From: UBA6136 sp964344495
GTDB lineage: Bacteria; Pseudomonadota; Gammaproteobacteria; Methylococcales; Methylococcaceae
Reading direction: 5' to 3'
Assembly: GCA_964344495.1 (NCBI GenBank)
Contig: CAYFNI010000048.1
Location: 1-17,571, forward strand
DNA: 17,571 nucleotides
In this document: piece after piece, positions 1 through 11,982 of the stretch
Numbering within the stretch: the first letter of the stretch is position 1
How the letters are laid out: every line of letters begins with the position of its first letter
Translations under genes and position numbers: made by a program
Notes under the pieces: model-generated
The model's database searches: none
The model's input: only the letters and a program-made list of their open reading frames with translations
Told to the model about the DNA's origin: nothing

Positions 1-1297
1 CGCCGTGGACGGCAACACCGTTCATGATGGCCGACATGCCGAACTCACGCACACCGTAGTAGACGTAGTTGCCATCGTGTCCCGGAGCATTCACATCCTT
101 GCAGCCAGACCACAGGGTGAGGTTGGAACCGGCCAGGTCGGCAGAGCCGCCAAGAAGTTCCGGCAGGAGCGGACCAAAGCCATTCAACGTGTTCTGAGAG
201 GCCTTGCGGCTAGCGATGGTTTCACCTTTTTCGTTTACCTTGGCGATGAACGCAGCAGACTTTTCCGCCCAGTCACGCGGCAGCTCGCCAGACATGCGGC
301 GTTCGAACTCCGCCGCCAGCTCCGGGAACTCACGGCGATAATTTTCGAAGCGGTCATTCCAGTCGCTTTCAACCTTGGCGCCGATTTCCTTCGCATCCCA
401 ACCTTCATAAACATCGGCCGGAATTTCAAACGGTGCATGCTTCCAGCCCAGGTTTTCGCGGGTCAGCGCAATTTCATCGTTACCCAGAGCAGCGCCATGG
501 CATTCTTCCTTGCCCTGCTTGTTCGGCGAGCCAAAACCGATAATGGTCTGGCAGCAGATGATGGACGGCTTGTCGGTAACAGCGCGTGCTTCTTCGATGG
601 CTTTCTTGATCGCTTCCGGATCATGCCCATCGACCTTGGCAATGACATGCCAGCCATAAGCCTCGAACCGCTTCGGAGTATTGTCGAGGAACCAGCCCGG
701 GGTATCGCCATGCCCACGGACCTCGCCATCAATGGAAATATTGTTGTCGTCGTAGAAGGCGATCAGCTTGCCGAGCTTCATGGATCCGGCGAGCGAGCAG
801 GCTTCATGCGAAATACCTTCCATCAGGCAGCCGTCGCCCAGGAAAACGTAGGTATTATGGTCAACAATCTTGTGCCCCGGACGGTTGAACTGTCCGGCCA
901 GCGTGCGCTCAGCCAGCGCCATGCCGACAGCATTGGTGATGCCCTGACCCAGCGGACCGGTCGTGGTTTCAACACCCGGCGCATAGCCATACTCCGGATG
1001 CCCCGGGGTCTTGGAATGCAGCTGACGGAACCGCTTCAGTTCTTCGATCGGCAGTTCATATCCGGTCAGGTGCAGCAGAGAATAGATCAACATCGAACCA
1101 TGCCCGTTGGACAGGACGAACCGATCACGGTCAGGCCAAAGCGGGTTGACGGGGTTGTGGCGCATGTAGTCATTCCACAAAACCTCGGCAATGTCGGCCA
1201 TTCCCATAGGCGCACCCGGGTGTCCGGAATTCGCTTTCTGTACGGCGTCCATGCTCAATGCGCGGATGGCGTTCGCAAGTTCTCGGCGCGAGGGCAT
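1..1297 (-). CDS. tkt: Transketolase, N-terminal 432 residues (gene cut by window start)
   Basis: Thiamine-diphosphate enzyme that moves two-carbon units between sugar phosphates in the pentose-phosphate pathway and the regenerative Calvin cycle, in the cytoplasm. Read on the minus strand from ATG 1297, the protein opens [20 protein letters not shown] and has the [11 protein letters not shown] segment, the [20 protein letters not shown] and TTTGPLGQG segments, and the ThDP/Mg motif from [13 protein letters not shown] to FYDDNN. The reading reaches the second (Pyr) domain with [15 protein letters not shown] just before position 1. Family members are about 660-670 residues, so roughly the last third lies outside. 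A clear Shine-Dalgarno AGGAG (1305-1309) sits 7 nt before the start. It is divergent from a CbbR-type regulator, which suggests the cbb (cbbT) role. I see no frameshift. A 462-codon plus-strand frame over the same bases is a shadow. Confidence 0.96.
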   Translation of the reverse strand, partial: MPSRRELANAIRALSMDAVQKANSGHPGAPMGMADIAEVLWNDYMRHNPVNPLWPDRDRFVLSNGHGSMLIYSLLHLTGYELPIEELKRFRQLHSKTPGHPEYGYAPGVETTTGPLGQGITNAVGMALAERTLAGQFNRPGHKIVDHNTYVFLGDGCLMEGISHEACSLAGSMKLGKLIAFYDDNNISIDGEVRGHGDTPGWFLDNTPKRFEAYGWHVIAKVDGHDPEAIKKAIEEARAVTDKPSIICCQTIIGFGSPNKQGKEECHGAALGNDEIALTRENLGWKHAPFEIPADVYEGWDAKEIGAKVESDWNDRFENYRREFPELAAEFERRMSGELPRDWAEKSAAFIAKVNEKGETIASRKASQNTLNGFGPLLPELLGGSADLAGSNLTLWSGCKDVNAPGHDGNYVYYGVREFGMSAIMNGVAVHG

Positions 1298-1340
1298 AGA
1301 TGTTCTCCTAAAAAGATTATTGATAAATACGGAACGATGA

Positions 1341-1370
1341 ATTATCCAACAGAGCAAGCGGTTTTGTCAC
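1341..1370 (-). promoter_or_regulatory. Putative sigma-70 promoter for transketolase
   Basis: On the minus strand, GTGACA (1365-1370) lies 18 bp upstream of GATAAT (1341-1346). Each hexamer differs from consensus at one position. Transcription would begin near 1334, giving a leader of about 37 nt before the ATG at 1297. This is inferred from sequence only. Confidence 0.45.
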
Positions 1371-1390
1371 GAGCCGGCCTCTATTCGGCC

Positions 1391-1403
1391 TGATTCTACG
1401 TAA
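1391..1403. promoter_or_regulatory. Possible CbbR half-site pair upstream of the transketolase promoter
   Basis: TGA-TTCTACG-TAA matches the loose TNA-N7-TNA pattern described for CbbR operators. Its centre lies about 60 bp upstream of the predicted transketolase start point, which is the usual position for a LysR recognition site. The pattern carries little information, so chance is a real alternative. Confidence 0.22.
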
Positions 1404-1501
1404 GGACCGGCGCTCTAGATGGCGCTTGATGGACACCCCACGCATGGGGCGCAAAAAGGCTGGACACTTTACGGTCAGTCTCGTATAAGTTGAAGTCAGT
1501 T

Positions 1502-1520
1502 TTATTTACCGTTCAGATAA
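1502..1520. promoter_or_regulatory. LysR-type T-N11-A operator candidate (cbbR autoregulation)
   Basis: TTAT (1502-1505) and ATAA (1517-1520) are perfect inverted 4-bp arms 11 bp apart, the classic LysR box. The site ends 35 bp before the cbbR ATG, where autoregulation by the product would be expected. A related block beginning TTTACGG-TCAG (1468-1478) resembles TTTACCGTTCAG (1505-1516) inside this site, so there may be two binding units. This is a pattern match, not proof. Confidence 0.35.
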
Positions 1521-1555
1521 GTAATAACTGATGACGCGCACAAGAGGCTAACGCC

Positions 1556-2524
1556 ATGAACATTACGCTCAGACAGCTAAAAGTCTTCGAGCGAGTCGCT
1601 CGCCGACTCAGCTTTACGCGGGCCGCCGAAGAACTGTTTCTCACCCAGCCAGCCGTGTCGATGCAGATCAAACAGTTCGAAGACGCAATCGGCCTGCCGC
1701 TGTTCGAGCGGCTCGGCAAGAAGATCTACCTGACCCGAGCCGGCGAAGAGCTTTACCAATTAAGCCGCAACATTGCTCACCAACTGGATGAAGCCGAGCA
1801 ACTGATCGAAGAACTCAAGGGCACGGAAAGCGGACGCCTCAACGTTTCGGTCGCCAATACCGTGCATTATTTTGCGATCCGCATGCTGGGCGAATTCTGT
1901 CGACGTCACCCCAAGGTGCGCGTCAGCTTCAAGGTCACCAATCGCAAGGGCCTGCTGCAGAACCTCGAAGACAACGAAGCCGATCTATTGCTGATGGGAC
2001 AACCGCCCGACAATCAGGATCTCGTTGCCGAGTCCTTCCTGATCAACCCGGTGGTGATCGTGGCGCCGGCCGGCCACCCGCTGTGCGGCCAGCGCAACAT
2101 TCGACTGAAGGAATTGGCCAATGAAACCTTCATCATGCGGGAAATCGGCTCCGGCACCCGCAACTCCGTAGAGCGATTTCTGGCCGAGCGGGGCGTTCAT
2201 CTCACTGTCAGCATGGAGATGAACACCAATGGCGCCATCAAGCAGGGCGTTGAGGAAGGGCTCGGACTTGGGATTGTCTCCATCCACACGCTGGAACGGG
2301 AACTGGAGAGCGGGCGACTGGTGGTACTGGATGTCGAGTCATTTCCCATCATCCGGCAATGGTTCATGGTTCACCGCGCCGGCAAGCGCCTGTCGGCGAT
2401 TGCCACGGAATTCGCCGATTTTGTTCGTAACGAAGCGCCCCAGTTCGTGCGCAACGACATTCTCTCGACCGCCCTCGGCTATCCGCTGCCGCCGCTCACG
2501 CCTCCAGAGCGGACGAAACACTGA
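1556..2524 (+). CDS. cbbR: CbbR-type LysR-family transcriptional regulator
   Basis: DNA-binding regulator of about 322 residues. LysR proteins act as tetramers and respond to small metabolites; CbbR members activate Calvin-cycle operons. The N-terminus has the winged helix-turn-helix, with FTRAAEELFLTQPAVSMQIK at about residues 20-39 followed by LPLFERLGKKIYLTRAGEEL. A linker helix follows, then the periplasmic-binding-protein-like effector domain from about residue 92, ending with a proline-rich tail near residue 313. The text matches the CbbR subgroup closely (MNITLRQLKVFERVARRLSF, then MREIGSGTR and EGLGLGIVS). Start ATG 1556 has AAGAGG (1542-1547) 8 nt upstream. The gene is divergent from transketolase, the classic cbbR position. 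Its last 29 bp overlap the end of panC on the other strand. The family is certain; the CbbR assignment is strong but rests on motifs and context. Confidence 0.9.
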   Translation: MNITLRQLKVFERVARRLSFTRAAEELFLTQPAVSMQIKQFEDAIGLPLFERLGKKIYLTRAGEELYQLSRNIAHQLDEAEQLIEELKGTESGRLNVSVANTVHYFAIRMLGEFCRRHPKVRVSFKVTNRKGLLQNLEDNEADLLLMGQPPDNQDLVAESFLINPVVIVAPAGHPLCGQRNIRLKELANETFIMREIGSGTRNSVERFLAERGVHLTVSMEMNTNGAIKQGVEEGLGLGIVSIHTLERELESGRLVVLDVESFPIIRQWFMVHRAGKRLSAIATEFADFVRNEAPQFVRNDILSTALGYPLPPLTPPERTKH

Positions 2525-3359
2525 GGTTGTCGATCAGCCGCGTCCCACCTAACCGGGCAGCGACCAGCACGATCCACGCCCGATCCTCCGGCAACGGCAC
2601 AGACAAATCCTCCGGACGCCGTACCGCGAAATAATCCACAACAAATCCGGACTCGCGCAGGCAACGGGCGCCGTCCGTCTCGATCTCGGCCAGCGCCATC
2701 CCGCCCGCCCTCAAGCGTTCGCCCGCGCGGCACAACTCCGCATAAATGCCCGCTGCCTGAGCGCGTTCTTCCCCGGAAAGATAGCTGTTGCGCGAACTCA
2801 TCGCCAATCCGCTGGGTTCGCGCACGGTGGGCACCCCCAAGATGCGGACAGGCACATCCAGGTCGGCCACCATCCGCCGGATGAGCGTCAACTGCTGGAA
2901 ATCCTTCTCGCCAAACGCCGCCAGATCTGGCTGGACCTGGTTAAGCAGTTTCAGAACCACAGTTGCAACACCGCGAAAATGCCCCGGCCGAAATGCTCCG
3001 CACAGATCGTCGGACAGGCCCGGCACCTCCAGCTGGGTCATCTGCTCCAACTGGCGGGGGTAAATCTCAGACTCGCCCGGCAGATAGAGAAGATCGGCTC
3101 CCGCCCCACGCAAGTGGTCGGCATCCGCATCCGGGGTTCGGGGGTAGGCCGAAAAATCCTCACCCGGACCGAACTGGGACGGATTCACAAAAATGCTGAC
3201 CACAACGCGGTCGCAGCCCGCCCGTCGGGCTTCCTCAACCAGACGCAGATGCCCGGCATGCAGATTGCCCATAGTGGGCACGAAACCGATCACCGCACCA
3301 TCCTGCCGCCACTCGGCAACCTGGGCGCGAACAGCGGCGATGGTTGTCAGGTTCTTCAT
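2496..3359 (-). CDS. panC: Pantothenate synthetase (pantoate--beta-alanine ligase)
   Basis: Joins pantoate and beta-alanine with ATP, via pantoyl-adenylate, to make pantothenate, the coenzyme A precursor. The 287-residue length is normal for the family. Visible motifs are the HIGH-like PTMGNLHAGHL (28-38, with H34 and H37), VNPSQF (58-63), RPGHFRGVATVVLKLL (124-139), GEKDFQQ (150-156) and the KMSKS-like REPSGLAMSSRNSYLS (180-195). It is the last gene of pcnB > folK > panB > panC and starts 21 nt after the panB stop. No panD is present here, so beta-alanine must be supplied from elsewhere. The 3' end overlaps cbbR by 29 bp in the opposite direction, with no terminator visible between the two. 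Confidence 0.97.
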   Translation of the reverse strand: MKNLTTIAAVRAQVAEWRQDGAVIGFVPTMGNLHAGHLRLVEEARRAGCDRVVVSIFVNPSQFGPGEDFSAYPRTPDADADHLRGAGADLLYLPGESEIYPRQLEQMTQLEVPGLSDDLCGAFRPGHFRGVATVVLKLLNQVQPDLAAFGEKDFQQLTLIRRMVADLDVPVRILGVPTVREPSGLAMSSRNSYLSGEERAQAAGIYAELCRAGERLRAGGMALAEIETDGARCLRESGFVVDYFAVRRPEDLSVPLPEDRAWIVLVAARLGGTRLIDNLSVSSALEA

Positions 3360-3380
3360 GGACTCAACGCCGCCCCGACT

Positions 3381-4184
3381 TCAGAACGCATGCTCAGAGC
3401 CCGGAAAGGTACCCGCCTTGACCGCCTGGACATAATCGGTGAAGGCCTCGCGGATGCCGCCGGCCGGCGCCAGAAAGTTATGGCAAAACCTGGGACAGCG
3501 CGGCGTCAGCCCCAGAAGGTCGTAACTCACCAGAATCTGTCCGTCACACGCCGCCCCGGCCCCGATCCCGACCGTCGGAATCGACAAAGCCGCCGTGACT
3601 TCACCCGCCAGCATCGCCGGAACACATTCCAATACCAGCAGCGAAGCGCCGGCTTCTTCCAATTGCAGGGCATCCTCGAGCAGGATGCGGGCATCGGCCT
3701 CTTCACGCCCCTGCACCCGATACCCCCCCAGACGATGCACCGACTGCGGCAACAGGCCCAGATGCGCACATACGGGAATATCCTGTGCCACCAACGCCCG
3801 GACCACATCCAGCCGATGACGTCCACCTTCCAGCTTGACGACCTGCGCCCCCGCCTCGCGTACCAGCCGAGCGGCACTGTCCAGAGCCTGCTCGACCGTG
3901 GCATAGGTCATGAAGGGCAAGTCGACCGCCAGCAAGGCCCGGGATAGACCCCGCCGGACACTGGCCGCGTGGTAGATCATCTGATCAAGATCCGTCGGCA
4001 GGGTGGTGGCATGTCCTTGAATGACCATCCCGAGCGAATCTCCGACCAGCACCAGATCGACACCGGCCACGTCCATGGCGGCCGCAAACGAGGCATCGTA
4101 GGCGGTCAGCGTCGCGATTCGCTCGCCGCGCCGCTTCATGGCCTGCAATTCCGGGACGGTGACCGGCTTGCGCTCCTCATGCAT
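3381..4184 (-). CDS. panB: 3-methyl-2-oxobutanoate hydroxymethyltransferase
   Basis: First committed step of pantothenate synthesis: transfers a hydroxymethyl group from 5,10-methylene-tetrahydrofolate to alpha-ketoisovalerate, giving ketopantoate. The 267 residues form a TIM barrel. Metal-binding and catalytic signatures are VGDSLGMVIQGH (47-58), VDLPF with D88, KLEGG with K117, HLGLLPQSV (141-149), the catalytic Glu in LVLECVPA (E186) and VGIGAGAACDGQILVSYDLL (205-224). The frame stays open up to 4295, but that extension is unlike PanB. ATG 4184 gives the family length and has GGAGG (4194-4198) 9 nt upstream. The start overlaps the folK stop by 8 bp, so the two are likely translationally coupled. 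Confidence 0.96.
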   Translation of the reverse strand: MHEERKPVTVPELQAMKRRGERIATLTAYDASFAAAMDVAGVDLVLVGDSLGMVIQGHATTLPTDLDQMIYHAASVRRGLSRALLAVDLPFMTYATVEQALDSAARLVREAGAQVVKLEGGRHRLDVVRALVAQDIPVCAHLGLLPQSVHRLGGYRVQGREEADARILLEDALQLEEAGASLLVLECVPAMLAGEVTAALSIPTVGIGAGAACDGQILVSYDLLGLTPRCPRFCHNFLAPAGGIREAFTDYVQAVKAGTFPGSEHAF

Positions 4185-4689
4185 CGCGAATGACCTCCAT
4201 GCCCCGGCGCGGGCAAGCCTGTACCAGCGCCACCAGCGCGCCATGCCCCGGAATCGCCAACTCAGGTGCGAGTTCCAGCAACGGATAGAGGACAAATTCG
4301 CGTTCGGTCAATCCGGCATGGGGAACCGTCAGGCGCGGGTGTTGAATCTGCTCATCGCCGTAGAGCAGGAGGTCGAGATCCAGCGTGCGCGGCCCCCAGC
4401 GTTCGCCAACACGGACGCGGCCCTGAGCCGTTTCAATGGCCTGCAACTGGTCAAGCAACACCAGCGGCGCCAGGACGGTGTCGATGGCCATCACCGCGTT
4501 GACGTAATCCGGCTGATCGGCCGGCCCCATCGGGGCGCTGCGATAAAGGCTGGAAAAACCTGCCTCAGCCACGCCTGGTAACGCCGCGATGGCCTTTCGA
4601 GCCAGTCGCACACGTTCAACAGGCCGATCCAGATTGCCGCCGAGCCCAACATAGGCCCGGATCGGCTCAGCCTCAGGAGGCAGAGTCAT
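4177..4689 (-). CDS. folK: HPPK: 2-amino-4-hydroxy-6-hydroxymethyldihydropteridine pyrophosphokinase
   Basis: Transfers pyrophosphate from ATP to 6-hydroxymethyl-dihydropterin in folate synthesis. The product is 170 residues, as expected for HPPK. Signatures are AYVGLGGNL (12-20), SSLYRSAPMGPADQPDYVNA (46-65) and WGPRTLDLDLLLYGD (98-112), with D104 and D106 as the likely Mg ligands, then VPHAGLTEREFVLYPLLELA (122-141). I chose ATG 4689 because the open frame upstream (to 4866) is low-complexity shadow of pcnB. The start lies 17 bp inside the 3' end of pcnB. The pcnB-folK pair is widely conserved in Gammaproteobacteria, and folate also supplies the one-carbon donor for the neighbouring PanB. 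Confidence 0.95.
   Translation of the reverse strand: MTLPPEAEPIRAYVGLGGNLDRPVERVRLARKAIAALPGVAEAGFSSLYRSAPMGPADQPDYVNAVMAIDTVLAPLVLLDQLQAIETAQGRVRVGERWGPRTLDLDLLLYGDEQIQHPRLTVPHAGLTEREFVLYPLLELAPELAIPGHGALVALVQACPRRGMEVIRDA
4194..4198 (-). promoter_or_regulatory. Shine-Dalgarno GGAGG that fixes the panB start
   Basis: GGAGG on the minus strand lies 9 nt before ATG 4184 and within the folK coding end. It favours this start over the upstream in-frame codons reaching 4295. Confidence 0.7.
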
Positions 4690-6121
4690 TGGCCGGCGAC
4701 TTCCTGCGCGGACGCCGCCGGCGGGAGCGATTGCGGGTGGAAGCGCGATTGCCACTGCGAACCATGGCCCGCTGCTCTGCCTCGGATGCCGACTGGAAGC
4801 GTGTCCACCAGTCAGCCAGCGCGGGATCGGCCTCGCCGGTTTCGGCCCGCAGGAGCAGGAAATCATAGGCTGCCCGGAACTTCGGATGAGTCAGCAGACG
4901 GAACGGACGCCCGCCCTCGGTCTGTTCAAAGCGCGGTTGCAAGGCCCAGACGTCGCGCACCGGCAAGCCGATACTCTTTGGCAGGGCGATCAAACGAATC
5001 TGACGTTGCAAGACTTCGTTGCCCGCGTCCTGGTAGGCGAGAATCGCATTCTGACCGCCGCCGATCAATTTCCGGGCCCGTGCCCGGACCGGCTCCCACA
5101 ACAGGGCGGCAAACAGGAAATACGGCGCAACCGGCTTGTCCTGCGCAATACGAAGATCCGTCTGCTCCAGCGATTTGGCCAGAAACGTCAGCGGAAAGCC
5201 ATCCGGCTCGCGTGACAGGCTGCGGTCCGTTTCCGGGAACAGGGCGGCAAACAGCCGATAGTGACGCAGTTGTTCGAAGGTCTGGACCGCATAGCCGGAG
5301 AGCATCAGTTTCATGACCTCATCGAACAGCCGGGCCGCCGGAATCTCCTGCAGCAATCCGGCCAGCCGCGGGATCGGTTCGGCAGAGGCGGGATGAATGG
5401 CAAAACCCAACTTCACGGCAAACCGGACGGCGCGCAACATGCGGACCGGATCTTCCCGATAGCGTTTTTCCGGATCACCGATCAGGCGCATCTGGCCGGC
5501 CTGATGATCCTGCATGCCGCCGACAAAATCGACGACCGAGAAATCACTGATGTTGTAGTACAGCGCATTGACCGAGAAGTCACGGCGGAAGGCGTCCTCC
5601 TCGATGGTACCGTAGACGTTGTCCCGCAGGATGCGACCGTTCTCCATCACGCGCTCACTGTGGGCACCCTCATCCTGCAGGGCGCGGAAGGTCGCGACCT
5701 CGATGATCTCCTGCCCGAAATGCACATGCGCGAGGCGAAAGCGCCGCCCGATGAGCCGGCAATTGCGGAATACGCCGCGTATCTGCTCGGGATGAGCATC
5801 CGTGACGACATCGAAATCCTTGGGCTCACGTCCCAGCAGCAGGTCGCGTACGCACCCCCCGACCAGATAGGCCTCGAAACCCGCCTTCTTGAGGCGATAC
5901 AGCACTTTCAGCGCATTTTCGCTGACCTGCGAACGCGAAATGGTGTGTTCCGACCGACCGTAGACTCTGGGGAGGCCCTCGCCCGAATCATGACTGGGGG
6001 CCACCTCCGACGGGGTGGAGCTGAACAGGGTCTTGATGAAAGTGAGGATGGACAGAGGAATTACTTCGGGTGGAGTGGAAAAACGGTGCAAATAGTAACT
6101 TACGCGATCGGGCACTGGCAA
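4673..6121 (-). CDS. pcnB: Poly(A) polymerase I, with non-ATG start
   Basis: Adds 3' poly(A) tails to RNA and so promotes RNA decay; member of the class II nucleotidyltransferases. In the 482-residue reading from TTG 6121: SENALKVLYRLKKAGFEAYL (67-86), LVGGCVRDLLLG (86-97), the catalytic DFDVVTDA (102-109; D102 and D104), RRFRLAHVHFGQEIIEVATF (126-145), RRDFSVNALYYN (179-190), RYREDPVRMLRAVRFAVKLG (220-239), and a very basic tail rich in Arg near residues 460-476, typical of PcnB rather than the CCA enzyme. No in-frame ATG exists before the catalytic domain. Candidates are TTG 6121, GTG 6115, TTG 6091, ATT 6061 and ATC 6049; homology with E. coli PcnB begins near ILTFIKTLFSS (25-35). First gene of the pcnB-folK-panB-panC unit. 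Function is certain; the start is not. Confidence 0.93.
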   Translation of the reverse strand: MPVPDRVSYYLHRFSTPPEVIPLSILTFIKTLFSSTPSEVAPSHDSGEGLPRVYGRSEHTISRSQVSENALKVLYRLKKAGFEAYLVGGCVRDLLLGREPKDFDVVTDAHPEQIRGVFRNCRLIGRRFRLAHVHFGQEIIEVATFRALQDEGAHSERVMENGRILRDNVYGTIEEDAFRRDFSVNALYYNISDFSVVDFVGGMQDHQAGQMRLIGDPEKRYREDPVRMLRAVRFAVKLGFAIHPASAEPIPRLAGLLQEIPAARLFDEVMKLMLSGYAVQTFEQLRHYRLFAALFPETDRSLSREPDGFPLTFLAKSLEQTDLRIAQDKPVAPYFLFAALLWEPVRARARKLIGGGQNAILAYQDAGNEVLQRQIRLIALPKSIGLPVRDVWALQPRFEQTEGGRPFRLLTHPKFRAAYDFLLLRAETGEADPALADWWTRFQSASEAEQRAMVRSGNRASTRNRSRRRRPRRKSPANDSAS

Positions 6122-6184
6122 AAGTGCCGAGCCATGGCAAACCGGCTATGATGCAAGCTCATATTCACGAGCATTGGTATTTTC

Positions 6185-6670
6185 ATGCAGATTGCAAACG
6201 ATAAGGTCGTCCTGATTCACTACACCCTGACCGATGACGAGGGCAAGGTTCTCGACAGCTCCGAAGGTCAGGAGCCCCTCGCCTACCTGCACGGCCACGG
6301 CAACATCATCCCCGGCCTCGAAAGCGCCCTCACCGGGCGCTCAGCGGGCGAGAAGCTCTCGGTTACGGTCGCGCCGATCGACGGCTACGGCGAGCGGGAC
6401 AACGATATGGTGCAGTCGGTGCCGAAAAGCGCCTTCCAGGGCGTTGATGAAATCCTGCCGGGCATGCAGTTTCAGGCGCAGTCGCCGGAGGGCATGCAGC
6501 TGGTGACGGTGCTCGATGTCGATGGCGATGAAGTCATCCTGGACGGCAACCATCCGATGGCCGGCCTGACCCTGAATTTCGCAGTCGAAATCACGGAGGT
6601 CCGGGACGCCAGCCGCGAAGAGCTCGAACACGGCCATGTGCACGGACCCGGCGGGCACCATCATCATTGA
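6185..6670 (+). CDS. slyD: SlyD-type FKBP peptidyl-prolyl cis-trans isomerase with His-rich tail
   Basis: Cytoplasmic prolyl isomerase and chaperone. The 161-residue product has the split FKBP core: VVLIHYTLTDDEGKVLDSS (8-26), PLAYLHGHGNIIPGLESAL (31-49), then the inserted chaperone flap at about 70-128, and return to the core with LDGNHPMAGLTLNFAVEI (119-136). That last stretch is diagnostic for the SlyD/FkpB group. The end carries HGHVHGPGGHHHH (149-161), seven histidines that would bind nickel or other metals. It is shorter than the long Cys/His tail of E. coli SlyD, and there is no Cys. ATG 6185 has only a weak Shine-Dalgarno. It is divergent from pcnB (63 bp apart) and convergent with rimO across a hairpin. 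FkpB is possible, but the tail favours SlyD. Confidence 0.9.
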   Translation: MQIANDKVVLIHYTLTDDEGKVLDSSEGQEPLAYLHGHGNIIPGLESALTGRSAGEKLSVTVAPIDGYGERDNDMVQSVPKSAFQGVDEILPGMQFQAQSPEGMQLVTVLDVDGDEVILDGNHPMAGLTLNFAVEITEVRDASREELEHGHVHGPGGHHHH

Positions 6671-6687
6671 TGCGGGCTGACACAGGA

Positions 6688-6719
6688 CGCCAAAGGCCGC
6701 TTCGGCGCCGCCTTTGGCG
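6688..6719. terminator. Strong bidirectional hairpin between slyD and rimO
   Basis: CGCCAAAGGC (6688-6697) pairs perfectly with GCCTTTGGCG (6710-6719). Inside the loop a second stem, CGC-TTCG-GCG, has a UUCG tetraloop. It fills the 54-bp gap between two convergent stop codons. There is no U-tract on either side, so it may act as a barrier or a 3'-end stabiliser as much as a classic intrinsic terminator. Confidence 0.75.
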
Positions 6720-6724
6720 GGCCG

Positions 6725-8038
6725 TCAATCGACCAGATGGGCCCACATGTCGTGATCGTCCACCTCTTCGATTTCGACCTCGACCCACTCCCCGACCTTC
6801 AGGTGCACGGCCCCGTCGATGAACACCTGGCCGTCAATCTCCGGCGCATCCGCCTGACTGCGAGCAACCGCGCCTTCCTCGACCACTTCGTCCACCAACA
6901 CCTGCATCCGTCTGCCAACCCGGGCCTCGAGCCGGTCGGCGCTGATCTGTGACTGGAACGCCATGAAGCGCGCCAGCCGCTCCTCTTTCACCTCATCCGG
7001 CACCTGTCCCGGTAACGCGTTGGCGCTGGCCCCCTTGACCGGGGAATAGGCAAAGCAGCCGACCCGATCGAGTTGCGCCACATCCAGAAAGTCCAACAGG
7101 GTCTCGAAATCTTCTTCGGTCTCGCCCGGAAAACCGACGATGAACGTGCTGCGCAACGTAAGATCCGGGCAAAGCTCGCGCCAGCGTCGAATGCGCGCCA
7201 GGACGTTTTCCGTCGCCGCCGGACGTTTCATCAGTTTCAAAATACGCTCGCTGGCATGCTGGAACGGAATATCCAGATACGGCAGTAACCGGCCTTCAGC
7301 CATCAGCGGAATGATGTCGTCAACGTGCGGGTAAGGGTAGACATAATGCATGCGCACCCAGACGCCCAGACTGCCAAGCGCCTCGGCCAAATCCTGAAAG
7401 CGGGTCCTCAGCGGACGGCCATTCCAGAAATCGGTCCGATACTTGCTGTCGACGCCATAGGCACTGGTATCCTGGGATACCACCAGCAGCTCCTTCACGC
7501 CCGCCGCCACCAGCCGCTCGGCTTCGGCCATGACGTCGCCGATCGGGCGGCTGACCAGATCGCCCCGCAGCGAGGGGATGATGCAGAACGAGCAACGATG
7601 ATTGCAGCCTTCCGAAATCTTCAGGTAGGCATAGTGCCGGGGCGTCAGCTTGATGCCTTCCGGCGGCACCAGGTCGATGAACGGATCGTGCGCGGGCGGC
7701 AAGTGTTCATGGACGGCGGCCACCACTTCTTCGTAGGCATGCGCGCCGGTGATCTTCAGGACAGCCGGATGCCGGCTACGAATCTCGTCCTCGCGGGCCC
7801 CCAGACAGCCCGTCACCACCACCTTGCCGTTCTCGCGCAGCGCCTCGCCGATCGCATCCAGCGACTCTTCGACCGCGGCATCGATGAAGCCACAGGTATT
7901 GACCACGACCAGATCGGCATCGCGGTAGGACGGCACCAGCTCGTACCCCTCGGCGCGCAACTGGGTCATGATGCGTTCACTGTCCACCAGTGCCTTCGGA
8001 CAACCTAGACTGACGAAACCAACGCGGGATGCACTCAT
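6725..8038 (-). CDS. rimO: Ribosomal protein S12 methylthiotransferase (radical SAM)
   Basis: Adds a beta-methylthio group to the conserved aspartate of ribosomal protein S12. The 437 residues hold the three family domains. The N-terminal UPF0004 domain has cluster cysteines in [13 protein letters not shown] (C13), NTCGFID (C49) and GCLG (C78). The radical SAM core has [11 protein letters not shown] with C145, C149 and C152, followed by [15 protein letters not shown]-terminal TRAM domain lies at about 375-437. The [10 protein letters not shown] and IIPSLRG forms separate RimO from MiaB. It lies 59 bp after cmoB on the same strand, so the two probably form a translation-modification pair. The ribosome binding site at ATG 8038 is weak. 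Confidence 0.96.
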   Translation of the reverse strand: MSASRVGFVSLGCPKALVDSERIMTQLRAEGYELVPSYRDADLVVVNTCGFIDAAVEESLDAIGEALRENGKVVVTGCLGAREDEIRSRHPAVLKITGAHAYEEVVAAVHEHLPPAHDPFIDLVPPEGIKLTPRHYAYLKISEGCNHRCSFCIIPSLRGDLVSRPIGDVMAEAERLVAAGVKELLVVSQDTSAYGVDSKYRTDFWNGRPLRTRFQDLAEALGSLGVWVRMHYVYPYPHVDDIIPLMAEGRLLPYLDIPFQHASERILKLMKRPAATENVLARIRRWRELCPDLTLRSTFIVGFPGETEEDFETLLDFLDVAQLDRVGCFAYSPVKGASANALPGQVPDEVKEERLARFMAFQSQISADRLEARVGRRMQVLVDEVVEEGAVARSQADAPEIDGQVFIDGAVHLKVGEWVEVEIEEVDDHDMWAHLVD

Positions 8039-8097
8039 GGGGATGTTCTGAACTCGGAAACGGAGATCGTCATTTTAGCTGAAGCGGAGGCCATGCC

Positions 8098-11968
<3,871 letters not shown>

Positions 11969-11982
11969 GCAGCTACAACGCG

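Noticed and set aside
5..1393. 462-codon plus-strand open frame
   Set aside because: It is antisense to the transketolase gene, which has all family motifs and a strong ribosome binding site. Its protein has no recognisable domain, as expected from GC-rich antisense frames.
1434..1453. CCCCA-cgca-TGGGG inverted repeat between transketolase and cbbR as a terminator
   Set aside because: It lies between two divergent starts, so no transcript should end there, and the following A-run is short. It may be incidental or an unassigned protein site.
2979..3947. 322-codon plus-strand open frame
   Set aside because: Antisense to panC and panB, with no start signal and no recognisable domain.
5261..6151. 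296-codon plus-strand open frame opposite pcnB
   Set aside because: Shadow frame: the pcnB strand carries the conserved nucleotidyltransferase motifs.
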